Below are positions 21,921 to 34,600 of a stretch of DNA of 53,808 nucleotides, piece by piece (positions within the stretch are counted from its first letter, which is position 1; each line of letters opens with the position of its first letter). Source of the DNA: Bigelowiella natans CCMP2755 (Eukaryota > Cercozoa > Chlorarachniophyceae); assembly GCA_000320545.1 (NCBI GenBank), contig ADNK01000973.1, forward strand, positions 1-53,808. Direction: 5' to 3'. The translations under genes and the position numbers were made by a program. Below the pieces are notes generated by a model. It saw only the letters and a list, made by a program, of their open reading frames with translations, ran no database searches and was not told where the DNA came from.

Positions 21921-24162
21921 ACCAAAGCTGCATCTCCAAAGACTTCCTCACCCGCCGTCTGCAAAATGTTGAAAAAAATACTCGAGTTGCTCAATGGTGT
22001 CGACTTCTGAACGTAATGGTGATTGATACCATAATCGGTCTTTCGGCATCCTCCTCTGTCCCCAAGGTGATAGCCCCTGTCAATATGGCCAAGTCCTCCA
22101 GGAGAGCACTCCGAAGCTGAATGATGCGAAGACAACGACGACACGAATTATTCAATGGGTGATGCAATATCTCCCTCTGCACTTACGTCTCCAAAAGCAG
22201 GAGCATTGACCGCTACGACTTTCAGGCCAGCCCTCTGATGGTTCAACGCCAGGAAATTTGTCACTTCTGCATGGATAGCAAGGGAACAAAACAACAATTT
22301 AGTTTCCGAAGAATCTGGACAACATCTGGAACAACAACTTAAGATTCTGTGCAGTGCAAATCAGCACCTTTCGTGTACGAATGAGCGACAAGGAAAATGG
22401 GATAGTCCTTCTCAAACGCCAATTCCATCAGTGGAATCACTTCCTCAAGCTTGCTAATCTGTCAAGATGAAATCGTCGTCAAAACACTTTTTTTAAGAAG
22501 TCCTGCAGGGCTAATGAGGAGGAAACCCTTGATTCATCCATCATCAGTACTTACTTCTCCATCGACGATGACGACTTTGGCATCTTTATACATCGCGATC
22601 CCATCGTCAGGGGTGTTGATGAATACAGGGCTTATGTATCTAAGTTAAAAGGAAGTAGTAAAACAGTGGAAGATGGATTTGAATATATGACCAATGAGGG
22701 AAAGGCGGGTCAAAATCGCTACCCGCACTCATCGATGAACATCCCTTCTTGCGTCTCCAACACATCGTCGACATTTTTACCTATCACAAAAATTGAACAT
22801 GCTTTGGTGATTGTACTTTGACGTCTTTATTAAATTTCAACCTTCTTCTAATGTGATGAGCCCCAATCGCCCAACGGATAGCAATGCATCGCCTATCATC
22901 TTTCCAATCCCACGATTACCTAATCAAAGATTTATTTTGTTTTGAATTCTGTGGATTGTGTCACTGGAGAGTGTACCGCTGGCTGATATTGTTGCGACAT
23001 CTACGATTTGTTCATCCTCTATTTGGATTGCAACTTCGTTCTCCAAATATTCCACGAGCTGTGAAAGGAAATCAAAGGTCAATCCCATACAACAAATCCT
23101 GCGAGAAGGCTGCCGTCCATTACTACTTACTTTTTTGGTCGTCTTTTCCATTCCACGATAAATTTGCATTGGATTTACTCCCGATACAACACGCTGGTCA
23201 GATGGAGAGCAAAAATGAATAAAAATCCTTTTTAATGCCCTTGTTTCATCGTTTATTTACCTTCAGGCCTTCATTTATAATTGCATCGGAAAGTATGATT
23301 GCCGAAGTCGTGCCGTCGCCCGCATCTTGATTGGTCCTTTTAAAAATTCGTTCAGATTCAGATATCAAGCACCGGGCAAATCAAGTGGTATCTCAGCCGT
23401 TATGATCAATATTGAAACCACCTCTCGGATGCTTCCAGAACGAGCTGGCAGCCTATCTCCTCAAGATCATCTTCGAGGCTGATTTCTTTCGCAATACTCA
23501 CCCCATCATTAATGATTCGAGGACGGGTTCCCACCTGCAACATTAGTGACCCAGGACTCTTATTGACTACAACATTAAAGATTCAATTAAATTCAAGTTT
23601 ACCGCGCGCTGAACGACGACATTCTTCCCTCTTGGCCCTGAGAAAAGTAATTGTAGGAGTATGCTGATGATGGTGACAAATAGGTGCCAAAAGACAACAA
23701 CACATACCCAATGTCACACCAACAACAGCTGCGAGTTTGCGCACTCCAATTTGCATTTGGCGGACAGGTTCGAAATCGTTGCCTGATGTGTGTGGGTTAA
23801 AGAATTTTAACAAAGAATACGCTAATTTAAGGGTTGTTTGACAAACCGTTGAACATAATGTCACTGTGGTAGCCTTCGAAGCGAGCCATGGACATTCCGG
23901 TGTCGTCACCCTCCTCTCCGCCTCCCATTCCAGCCATCATTTGCTCCATCGATCTCACGACTGGTAATCTCCTGCTTCCTCTGTAATGAAGAGAGTTTCC
24001 ACAACAACTCGTAGTCGTACCCCGGGCTGTGAGTGCAGCTGCGGATAAATTGGGAACCAATCTATTTCCATCGTAAAGAAATTGACAGATGGTCGCTAAA
24101 ATTGCACAAGCTACAAGAAAGATTGCTGCGCATCTCCTGCTCAGGGGTGTGCAGGGCCCCAT
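20574..24162 (-). CDS. CPN60: Cpn60 (GroEL-type) chaperonin precursor with plastid-type N-terminal targeting, 21 exons, 661 aa
   Basis: Exons 23847-24162, 23708-23782, 23603-23637, 23422-23534, 23261-23336, 23131-23193, 22977-23058, 22842-22919, 22723-22780, 22555-22639, 22368-22458, 22187-22266, 22030-22116, 21923-21958, 21647-21805, 21396-21523, 21242-21344, 21058-21159, 20857-20952, 20710-20764 and 20574-20641 sum to 662 codons. Family motifs occur in order: [66 protein letters not shown] (the ATP-hydrolysis Asp) and [18 protein letters not shown]. The N terminus has a hydrophobic segment ([18 protein letters not shown]) followed by a Ser/Ala/Arg/Thr-rich transit-like stretch, as in secondary-plastid precursors. 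The GGM tail is absent. The exon 9/10 junction adds a residue before the conserved GY. It would fold imported or plastid proteins. Confidence 0.93.
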
Positions 24163-24743
24163 TCTTTATTTGAAAACCAAAGTGCCCCCCCTTTCGTTGA
24201 CCGACGGAGTTTGTTACCCATGGGGTACCAAACAACAGTTGTCGCAAGTACTGGTCGCCCTAGATTTCATTTGTTTTTCTTAAAGATGTCGTACATATAC
24301 AAATACACTATAATTATCATGAAATAATGGAGATAAATGCGGAAGGAAAAAAATTGCACCTCCTCTCCAAGATGACGCCCAACATTTGCACATATTCAGA
24401 CCTAGGGTTCTCAATCAAGTTCCGGCTCGGATAAGTAGAAGAGTAGAATGCACTCGTAGAATTCCTGCGATTGATGATATTTGATGTCGTTCCTCGAAAA
24501 TGAAGTATGTTTAGCTCAGCCTGCTGAGGCACGGGAGCCACCTCTCATAAGCATACATCAAGGCTTCGCCTTTGACAATTGTCCCCCCCCCCCCCAAACT
24601 ATCAACGAGACGCGCTAACGACATATTATCAATCAAGAATAAACTTACGAGGGGATAGGAAAGTTATGGTGGAGATGGTTGCTGCTCAGAGTGCATCCCC
24701 GTAGTAAACCGGGTTAGTCGAAAGGAAGCGATATTTCCTCCGG
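24163..24743. promoter_or_regulatory. Divergent intergenic region, Cpn60 / MTMR14-like
   Basis: These 581 bases separate two outward-facing starts. A C12 run lies at about 24584-24596. The minus-strand frame 24317-24541 lacks splice support and family similarity. I identify no specific promoter element. Confidence 0.45.
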
Positions 24744-27491
24744 ATGGCTTCCAATTCAGAACGCGAGAAAACTCGCCAGGCACTCACACGGCATTCCATT
24801 GAAGACCTTCTCGACTGTTTTGTGAAGTGTCAAAATGCTCGACGGAGTAAACCTATGCGGTCCGTTCAAGATGCATGCAACAGGCTCTTTTCCCGAGATT
24901 ATGTTATAAAAACAATCAACAACACAGACGGGTCCTTTTGTTCTTCGTACCCGTTGGATCTTATCATTTTACAGAAACAAAAGAATGCCCCCTCGACTAT
25001 TCCAACGTTGAATCAGACGCAGGACCTCCGAGAACGCTTCCTACGTGGGCGATTCGCGCGAGTTCGGGGCAGATTTCCAATTCCAGTTATTCTGTGGAAC
25101 AATAAGAACATTTGTAGGTCATCGACAATATCTGTCCAGGTTTGTACTTTTTATTACTTGTAAAGCCAAAAATGTCGATGGAAGCAATATCATGATGGAT
25201 TTTATTTCAGGCCGAGGTTCTGTTAAACGTGTCCCGGGACCGTCTTCGGGATATACGCAAAAAGATTTTCACCGGCAAGGAGAGATCTGAGAAGGATAAA
25301 GATGATATATCTTACACTGTTGAAGCACAGAGAAAGTATGATACGGATATCTTGGAAAATTTGCAAGTCAAATATATTTGCGATTTGATGGTGGAGAAGC
25401 ATAAAATGAAGATGGGCGTTGTCGTTTGCTCTTCGTCCGAGAAGGCTGAGGGCAAGTTGTATGAGAGTTTTCATATTCAACCTATGCCTTACCCAGGCTG
25501 TGAATTCTTCCGAGATTTCAAAGAAAACAAGCACTGCGGAAGGGATTTACGGTTCAATTGGGATTGCGGATACATCGACGCCAAACTAGTAACTCCCCTT
25601 TCGAAGCAGCTTGACCTTGATTGGTCACAATACAAAAAATGGGACATTGTCGTTTTGACTCAAAACTACTTTCGATTGATTTTAGAATACATAAACGATA
25701 GATCGAATTCCAGTGGCTTGCTCGTACATTGCATATCAGGATGGGATCGGACGCCGCTCTTTATTTCATTGTTACGTCTGTCCCTCTGGGCTGACGGCGA
25801 AATACACCAGTCCCTCAGTGCAAATGAAATACTCTTCCTCACCTTAGGATACGACTGGATGTTATTCTCACACCTTCTTGACGACCGATTGGCGAAGGGC
25901 GAAGATATATTCTATTTCTGTTTCTACATGCTGCCTTTCATTTCGAAACAAGAATTCTCGATGATTCAAGGGCCCAGAAACCATTCGGAAAAGGATAGCA
26001 GACGGAAGAAGATGAGCGAAAGTAATAAGACCGATGATAGACAAAGAATAAGTGAGGTTACTCATAAAGTTAAATCGGAGTTGGAAGATGTTGACGAAAG
26101 ATGCTCCAAGATCATTAGAAAGGAGGAGTTTAATGATTTCTCCAAAATCACCGAGCGCAAAACCTCAGCTAACAGCCTTGGGCTGAACCTGCAGGAGCCT
26201 GCCAAATTGCATTCATTCGAGAAAAAGAGGGAAACAATAGTTCAGAAGGGATTCAGTATAAGTAAAAACCTTGAAGAAGAAGAAGAGTTCATGCTCAAAG
26301 GGGACCTCTGCAAAGGAAGTGTCTCAGGAGAGCCAAAGGCAAATACCTCTGCCCCCAAGGCATGTGATATAGCAGAAGGGGGGAGTAACGGTGTGGATAC
26401 CAAATCAAGCCCTCTTTTCGAAAGCGGCCTGCACTCTGACCTGAAAAGGGGCGCGGCAGCAACCGTAGCAGCAGAAGGGGGGAACATCATGAACGGAGGA
26501 ATCGAAAGAGGAGGCAGCGGGAGCAATCTCATTGCTCAGAGCGCCCTAGATAACAACGGCCATGGGAGCACAAGTAAGGGCTGTTCGTATTTCAGCATGG
26601 TTCTTGATGCCATTTATTGCACGCTAACTCTTTACCCATCTTTGTGCAGGTTATACGGAGGATAATTGCGGATCAGCATCTGAGGAAAAAACTCCGCTGC
26701 ACTCAACATCCAAGTCGATCAATATTGACAGTAGAATATCATCATCAGTGTCCCGTGGGAGATCAGAGCATGCTGATCATAAGGTACGACCACCTCTCCA
26801 TGTTTTGTAGTTTTAGTATTGTTTTTTTGGTAAATTGATAAGTAATATGCGTTTCATCATTCGTAAGGTCGCTGTTGGCAGTTGGCAAATGGTCAGCGCA
26901 GAACTACATTCAAACTCGCCTTCCTTATCTGAAAATAACCCGGTTTTTGGACTAAGAGCAACGCCGCCAAGGTTGACGCCGCCGAGACTCAAAGCAACGC
27001 CACCGATGTTAAGGAAAGTCGGAGTTATAGAGAAGGCAAAGTACGCGGGCGATTGTGATGATTTGAAGAATAGCCTTGACGCAAACAGTCTTGAGGACAA
27101 CACTCCTGAGGACCCTACACCAGCTTTTATCCATGGCTCTTTCAATGCGAAAATGTCCCCATCCTTTGCTGGTGTCGTCGAACGTGCTAGCAAGCATGAA
27201 GACAACACTCCTTGCGAAAAGGTGACGGAGAAAGGGGATGTTAGCAGTAATCATCAGAGAAAGCTAAAGTCGAGGTCTGCAGGCAAAGAAGAAGGCAGAC
27301 CAGCCCCACAGGATAGAGCTAGCAGTCAAAACGTGGAAGAAGATGATGGCAACACTACTGATAACATCCAAAGGTGCGCAGCAGAAGGGCAGAAAACTTT
27401 TGATGCCGCCGGTGTGAAAATCGAAGACGCTGAAAAGTTACGACGGAGAGCAGAAAGGTCGGAATCTTCATGGATAAACTTCTTTCTTCAG

Positions 27492-27547
<56 letters not shown>

Positions 27548-27699
27548 CATATACTAATATACATTTGTGATTTGACAGGTTGAACCGAGTCCATGATCTC
27601 TTCATGCACGCATATCGCGAGAGGATACTGGGAGACACTGCGAAATCCTTGACTCAGGAGGGGGGGATGTGGAGATGGTTGCCGATATATTCAAGATGA
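24744..27699 (+). CDS. MTMR14: MTMR14/Jumpy-like phosphoinositide phosphatase, 5 exons, 867 aa as read
   Basis: Exons 24744-25139, 25211-26573, 26650-26783, 26868-27457 and 27579-27699 join in phase. The N-terminal part includes RGRFPIPVILWNNKNICRS. The catalytic region has LQVKYICDLMVEKHK, PYPGCEFFRDF and LLVHCISGWDRTPLFISLL, with the CX5R loop C-I-S-G-W-D-R intact. Then come GYDWMLFSHLLDDRLAKGE and a long disordered insert with a short ATPPRLTPPRLKATPP repeat. GSWQMVS and RLNRVHDLFMHAYRERIL match the end of the animal protein. MTMR14 removes the 3-phosphate from PI3P/PI(3,5)P2 and restrains autophagy. The frame stops at 27699 just after a G7 run. Plus one base it stays open and protein-like to 27774, so the true end may differ. 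Confidence 0.92.
27497..27545. repeat. TA microsatellite in the last intron of the MTMR14-like gene
   Basis: About 24 TA units lie in the intron 27458-27578, ahead of the acceptor TTTGACAG at 27571-27578. Confidence 0.85.
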
Positions 27700-28672
27700 T
27701 CACCGACCGTCGAAAACGCACTGCGAGAAATACTACTGCAAATGCTGAGCAGTTCAGAATACATTCCTTGTAGGAAATGGGGATGTACTTCAGTGATGAA
27801 AGTCAATATGCCATGGACGACGCCACATTAAGAACGAACGAACGGACATATAGGTATTTCATCCAACACCATAAGACAATAAGAACTAATGTACAGAGGC
27901 ATAGCTAGACAACAGTATGACATTCTGCTACGACATCGTTGCAAGTAATAAGTAACAAGTAAATTTATCTCATGTAGTAGTAGTGGCTTGTGCGTACATG
28001 CATTTTTGTGCACACAGCAGCAGCAGGTAGAAGCGTTGCAGCGAGCAGGCTACTATCAGCATTGTAATGGGATTGTATGTTGCTTACTGCATGCCTAGAT
28101 GTAGCTCGACTACGCACTTCGTTGTTCATTGTGTCTACTAGCTCAGCATGCATATTACATCGCGTCGATCGGCAGCGCGGACGTAGCTAGATGTACGTCC
28201 AACTAGCTAGCTAGCTAAAGGCTCATCACTGTGAGCAGCAGCGATGTCCGCACATCGTCTAGATGTGGTGCTATGTGTAGTGCTAGCTAGCTTTAGCTAG
28301 AGTGTCTACGTAGCTAGCAGCCTTCGTGCACGAGCAAATGTTTCAGTTTTTATCTCTCTAACACACGCATCATGCACGACTGCTACAGACTACTGCATCC
28401 CACGATACTGAGGCAAAAACTTTTGGACGTAGCGTAGGCATCAGGGGCTTGCTTTCTAGAATAATGATACCGTCTGCCTTAATCTTCTCGCCTAGACCGT
28501 GTCACCGACTCCTAAACTACGTTGTTTTGTTGATGGGAGTCGCATTGACAAAAATGACTCCAAGATCGTTTGCATCGTAAATAAACTTCGAGTATCGAGT
28601 TGAATACCTAACAATTGAGTCAGAGTGAATCAAACAAACAACTGCTGCTGGTGGAACGACAACTTGACTTCA
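27700..28672. other. Convergent spacer, CTAG-rich, no gene
   Basis: This lies between converging stops. The first 75 bases are the plus-one continuation of the MTMR14 frame. From about 28070 to 28330 the sequence is dense in GCTAGCTAG, TCTAGATG and GTACGT words. I found no end of the inverted-repeat family and no coding frame. Confidence 0.6.
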
Positions 28673-31583
28673 TTATAATTTAATCACTGACAATTGGACG
28701 AGAGGTAGAGGGATCGCTCCGCTTTGGCACGCCGTTATAGTGTACTCAAGCACATGCACTCCCTTTGGCGGCGTGTAGAACGAAAAACTGGTTGGTCCTG
28801 CCACCGTGAGGGCTTCTTTGTTCGCCGGAGGGTCAATAGACAACTGTTGTTGCATTACACAACGCATGAAAAAAAGAAAGAGAGATCAGCATCTCAATAC
28901 TAAATTTCTCATATATATTTTCATATGTATTATATTTTCAAATTTAGTTTCTGTGCCAGGCTTGTGTTCACTCGATTGTGAAAGCATCGCTGTGAGATGC
29001 AAGAATGTGTATGCGGGAGGGGGGGGGAAATCGAGATCTATGATATTTCTAAACTCACCTCAATTCTCTGTGGCACAGGACTAGAACTTTGAATAGTCAA
29101 CACCATTCGCACCTGCGAGATGAGATGATTCAGTGGGCTAGATTGTGACCCAAACCCCCCCCCCCGTGAAAATTCACTTACAGTGTCCAACAAATTACAG
29201 CGCTTTGGCACATCTACGGTGACTCTAAACAAGGGCTCCGCAACTCGGAAGGAAGGCAGCAGAATGCGGGAAACGTTCCAGATGTTCTTTTGCTCGTGAG
29301 TGCTCTGACGACGCCACTTTATCTGAAGAACCCCCCCTAAAATCACGAAGAAAAACGCAAAAATGCACATGTGTGCGTACGCAAAAATTACAACGTGTTT
29401 CTTTCTACCACAAGAAGCATCCGATGGCCACTACATGATATGATGAGTACTACCCGTACAATCCTCCTCGTCCTTGACTCGCATCGCAAATGAGCTTGTA
29501 ATCTTTTCTCTCGAGCCCAATTGCCCTCCGCATGAGGTCTCACCACCACCACCACCACCACCACCCCTATCCCCCTTGTTATCATCATCAACAGGGAAAT
29601 AGTCGGTCATATTCGAGGTGGATGAAACACGCGTCTTGTTCTTAGAGAAATCCGGTGTTATCGACTCGATCATCAAGTTGTGCTGCGAGAGATAGATAGA
29701 TCACACACAACCACATCACCATCATCATCATCATCGTCATCATCGTTATTGTTGTTGGAAAAGGCTGCTGGAAACTCTCTCACTCACTCACCCACCGGAG
29801 AGACATTCTCCACGTTGCAATGCAAGATGAACGGTAGGCCATAGGCCACACTACTGCGCGACGGCAATGGCGACCGAGAGGCCTGCTGCTTGGTGGAGAT
29901 CTTAGGCGTCATGAGAGGGAAGATACGGCTAGTGGCTGTGAAAGCACGGACGAATGATATGCTCACGCCAGCGCTCGAAGCAACAAGGGGTATTTCTTGC
30001 TCGTCGACGTACTTGAAGCGCGCGGTCATTTTAAATCTGGCTACGACGTCATCCGCACTGAAATCAAGCTTGACTTTGAGTGGCGCGTCCTCTACATTCT
30101 CTGTTCCCCGTATCACGAGCACATCGCCAGCAGTACCATCATCATCGTCGTCGGCGTTCTCATTGCCCCCACTCTTCTTCACGAGAGAACCGCCGGACAG
30201 AATGGTTTTGGTGACTTGCAAGCCGTTCTTCTTGCACATCTCTTTGAGCTCCTGCGGGCGCTGCTCCCCCTTATCTCCGGCTGAGGGTGGACAGATACAT
30301 AACAAGCAGAGTTCTTTGATCATTCATCGAATCGACGTTGTTGTTGAACCATATGATGCGTTACAGAAAAACATGTGATGCAGTTTTGGTTGCCGGTGGA
30401 GGTGTCGTTATCGTCGTCGTCGTCGTCGTGGTCTGAAACAAAACTACCGCATTCACATGCCCACAATCGTACAACGCGCACACATAGATAACACAGTAAA
30501 GCGAAGAAACAATACGCTAGTGATGATGGTGACGATGTTGTCGTTGTTGTTGTTGATGATGATAATGGTGGTGGTGGTGGTGGTGGTGCGATTGACAGAC
30601 AGGTCGGGAGAGCCTCGAAATGCAGCCTGCCCTCTCCCCCGCCGGGGACAGTGTGCATGCCGTCGATGAGAAGAGTCAAGCTGAGTCGTTCTCCTATGAT
30701 TCCAGGGGGCTGATAGTCGGCCACTGACAACGTCACCTTTGGCTTCGGTATCGAGATCTCCACAACGGGAAAACAACCAACACCATCACTCACCGCTGCT
30801 GCTGTGGAACAATCGCAACGAAGGACAATGGGTGCAGATTGAGTAGCAGTAGTAGGAGAAGAAGAAGCAGCAGCAGCAGCGGCAGCAGCAGCAGCAGCAG
30901 CTGGTTGGCCACCCTTGGCCTCGGCCTCGGCGTGGTGCTCCGGTATAGCTGCTGCGGTTGCCTTGGCGTCCTTCGATTCTCTGGGTAGTGTTTCTTTGTG
31001 AGTGATAAGTGCTAATCGTCGAACATATCGAGCTGTTATTTTTTTTAATGCTGTGTGCTAGTAGCTTCCACTCACAGTCTCTCTCTCTCTCTCTCTGCGC
31101 GCGCGTGTGTGTTTGAACGTGTAAACAGACATCTCCGGTGTTGGCGTATGATGCAAGCAGACGAAGGCTCGAGATCCCCTCACACGACGTCTAGGAAGGA
31201 CCGATTCGCCCTGCGCAAGGAAAGGATTCGACGACATACACGCGACGATGACGATGATGATGATGATGAGCACAAATCGGTTCTTTTGCAATGCAAATGG
31301 CAAACTGCTAAGTTGAGAAATATGGTGAGAAAATATAGACCATGATCAAAGAACTCCCACCACCACCACTACCACCACCTGCTGCTGCTGTCGAGACTCG
31401 TCTGATGGATGCGGAAGTTTGATGTCGGCTTCTATTATCGTCTTTCCGTAGTTCTTTATGTTGCAATTCAACCAAACACGATAAGGATGATGATGATGAT
31501 GATGATGATGGTTTTAAGCGAGTCAGATCTTGATCAAATTCACACAGATGTATACATTTTTTTATGCGAATAGGACAGGGTGG

Positions 31584-31630
<47 letters not shown>

Positions 31631-34600
31631 GCGAGACGCAAATACAAAATGGTGGTTTTCGTAGTACTGGCAATTACTTTAATAATGGTGTCCGACACGT
31701 ATACAAGATGTGCTTCTTTGCTTGTCATGCCAGCAGCTGCCAATTTTGAAGGATCTTCCATCGCGTCAGCATTGTTTTCTTTGCTGGACTGTGGGAGGAT
31801 GAGAAGGGGGGGGCACCCTCCCTCGAATTCCACCACTACCATGTCCGTTTGCATGCCGATTGGAAACTACGATGATGATGATGATAAAATGGTGACAGAA
31901 CGCTTATCCGCGCATCATTCACCCAAGGTTAGCACCAAAAGAAATATGGAAGATCATAGGGCACATGCCTATGCGTATTCGTCAGGGAGGGGGGGGGAAG
32001 GGGCATGCAGAGCACTGACTACCATAGAGTCTATCGTCACACGCACTCTCACGCTATCAATTGCGACTAACTTGGACCGGAAACCTTCTGATGATGATGA
32101 TGATGATGATGATGATGACGATACGAAAATGGCATTGCTGCTTCTACGTGAGCATGGCTGCTGCTAGCCCTCCTCTCCACCTACACCAACACAGACACCC
32201 ACCACACTGGGGAGGTTCCTTCCAGGGAAAAGAAGATCGAAAAAGCAACATACCTGCGGAGATGATGCCTCCTTTTGCCTTTGGCCCTTGCCCCTTCATG
32301 TCGTCTCCCTCTCCTTTCTCGGCGGTCTCTCCACCACCCCCCCCCTCTTCCACCCTCTTCGCTGCTGGCACTTCCAAGAAGGAGACTTGCACCGTGAGCA
32401 GCCCTGAAGCTCCGGAAATGGTGAAAACCTGCTCTTTGGCCAATTTGCTAATATCAAGACCAACAAAACAACCCGATCGCCCCATTCCAGCAGCACTATC
32501 AACGGTGCGATGATATGGTAGGTAAGCGCACGAGGGGGGGGGGGGGACATTCAAGGAGAGAGCCTTCAGGTCGCGGGCGAGGGCAGTTTTTCGCTCGTTT
32601 GAAAGGCGTAGGTTGGGCGCTAGCAGCTCAAGTGTGTATGCGACACTGTCGTAACGGACTCCCAGGCTGATGGAAGGTTAAGAAACGATGACAAACACAC
32701 CAAAGTGTTCCTAAGTCAGTATCGGAAAGAACAGCAATCCAGAGAACCCCACCCCCCCCCCGCTTCCTCCGCTCAGCATGTGGATGCTAACACAACCGAT
32801 AGGTACTCGCACGCCATGTGATATGCAACGTGCAAGATCATGCGCGTGCAGCGATGACGCTTGAAATTCTCGTAAGCACGGGTCAGCAGCACCAACACGC
32901 CCTCAGAGTGTTCCTAACCACCACCAGCCATCAGATCTTGAAATATTCAAAAAAATCTCTTTGTAATCCGAATTACGGCGGCCTTTACGCCTCAGCAACA
33001 TCGACCCCCCTCCCCCCGGCAGTGAGAAATTCGCATTGTTACAGGAGTATAAGTAGGCATAGCAGCAGCAGCAGCAGCAGGTAGAGGGGACTCAGATATT
33101 CTCAACTCCTCACAGCAGCAGCAGCAGCAGCAGCAGAAGAAGCAGTAAGTAAGTATGCCACCACCACTGCTGATGCTGCTGCTCGGCTTGCACCTATATT
33201 TCTTCATCACTGTCCCCATTATGATGACTGCTGCTGCTACTACTACTACGACGACTCCTACTAACATTATTACGATTACTACAACGCGTGCCGCATGAAG
33301 CACACGCCCTTCCCAAGCATATAGTGTATAGCGTATTGTTAGGTCGGACGCTGCTTGGTCTCGACTACGAGAGGAATGCATGCAGCATCAATCATGAGGA
33401 CAGACAGAAAGACGACGGCTGCAAAGGGTGATGAGTGAGCATGATGGAGATTCTACGACTACAACTACTACTGCTACTACTACTACTGACGTGCTTTGCT
33501 TCTGAGAGGAGAATCCTTTGCAAGACCACATGCTTGTGGATCTGATTGTTGCCCACGGCTGCTTGGCTATACGTCTGTGACGATTCGTCAGCAAACACGC
33601 ACACACATAACACACACACACACAAGAACCCACTCTTAATACTGAACGCATTGTGTTAGAAGCTGATTAGCCAGTGTGCGTGTGTTAATATTCCTACGTG
33701 CCGTTTTGCCTCTGTGAGAAATTGTGTGTGTGTGGGTGTGTGTGTGTTATCCATATTACGTGCTCTGCCTCTGTGAGAATTTGACCAAGATACTCAGGGT
33801 TCGGAACGTTTGTGGATGGCTGCAACTGCGGAGCGACGATGACGGAATGACGCAATACACGAAGAACGACGAATTGTAAAGTGAATTATGAGAGCGATTT
33901 CACACAACTTGCACCCCCCCCCCCCCCACCCCTCCTTAACATCCAAGTATCTAGTTAAACTCAGAAGTCTACTTGTCCAGGTAGAGCAGCTATGATCCAA
34001 CGTTCATTCACTATATCCCCACCACCATCATCATCATCATCATCATCATCAATAATCAGCATCGTCATCATCAGTAGCAGCACCTCTCAAATACTCCTAC
34101 TACTACTACGACTACCGCAACCACCACTATACCTTTGCCATGCCAGTGGCTTCCAAAGCATGCTGTGCTGACTCTTTCCGTTTCAAGGCGTATTCAGCTG
34201 CGGACTAGGGAAGAGGGAGAGAGATGTACATTACACAAATCAGTGAGTGTATGTTGCGAAAGAACGCTGCTTTCTCTGTGTGAGCCTATACCATAATCAC
34301 TTAGTACGTGCGTGTGTGTGTGTGCGTGTGTGTGTGTGTGTGTGTGCATGCTGCCAACACTTATATGATAGAGATAGATGAATGCGGGAGAGTAACAATA
34401 CCTGATAAAAATATCCTGAATTTTGCATTTTTGAGGAATGGCGCTGGGCAGATGGGGCTTCCTCCCAAAACTCGCCAAAGGTCCGGTACTAATTGGGAGG
34501 GGGGGGGGGGTGGTTCATAAGTTCTCATATATTCCTCACCACTTGAAAAAAGGAAAAGAAGGAACAGAATAACTAGATTTTTGCTCATTGTTGACTATTT

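Noticed and set aside
24317-24541. Minus-strand 74-codon frame between Cpn60 and the MTMR14-like gene
   Set aside because: It begins and ends without splice or promoter support, and the composition looks non-coding.
31540-32167. Plus-strand frames rich in Arg-Glu and poly-Asp
   Set aside because: They derive from GA and GAT microsatellites antisense to TRAPPC11 and have no coding support.
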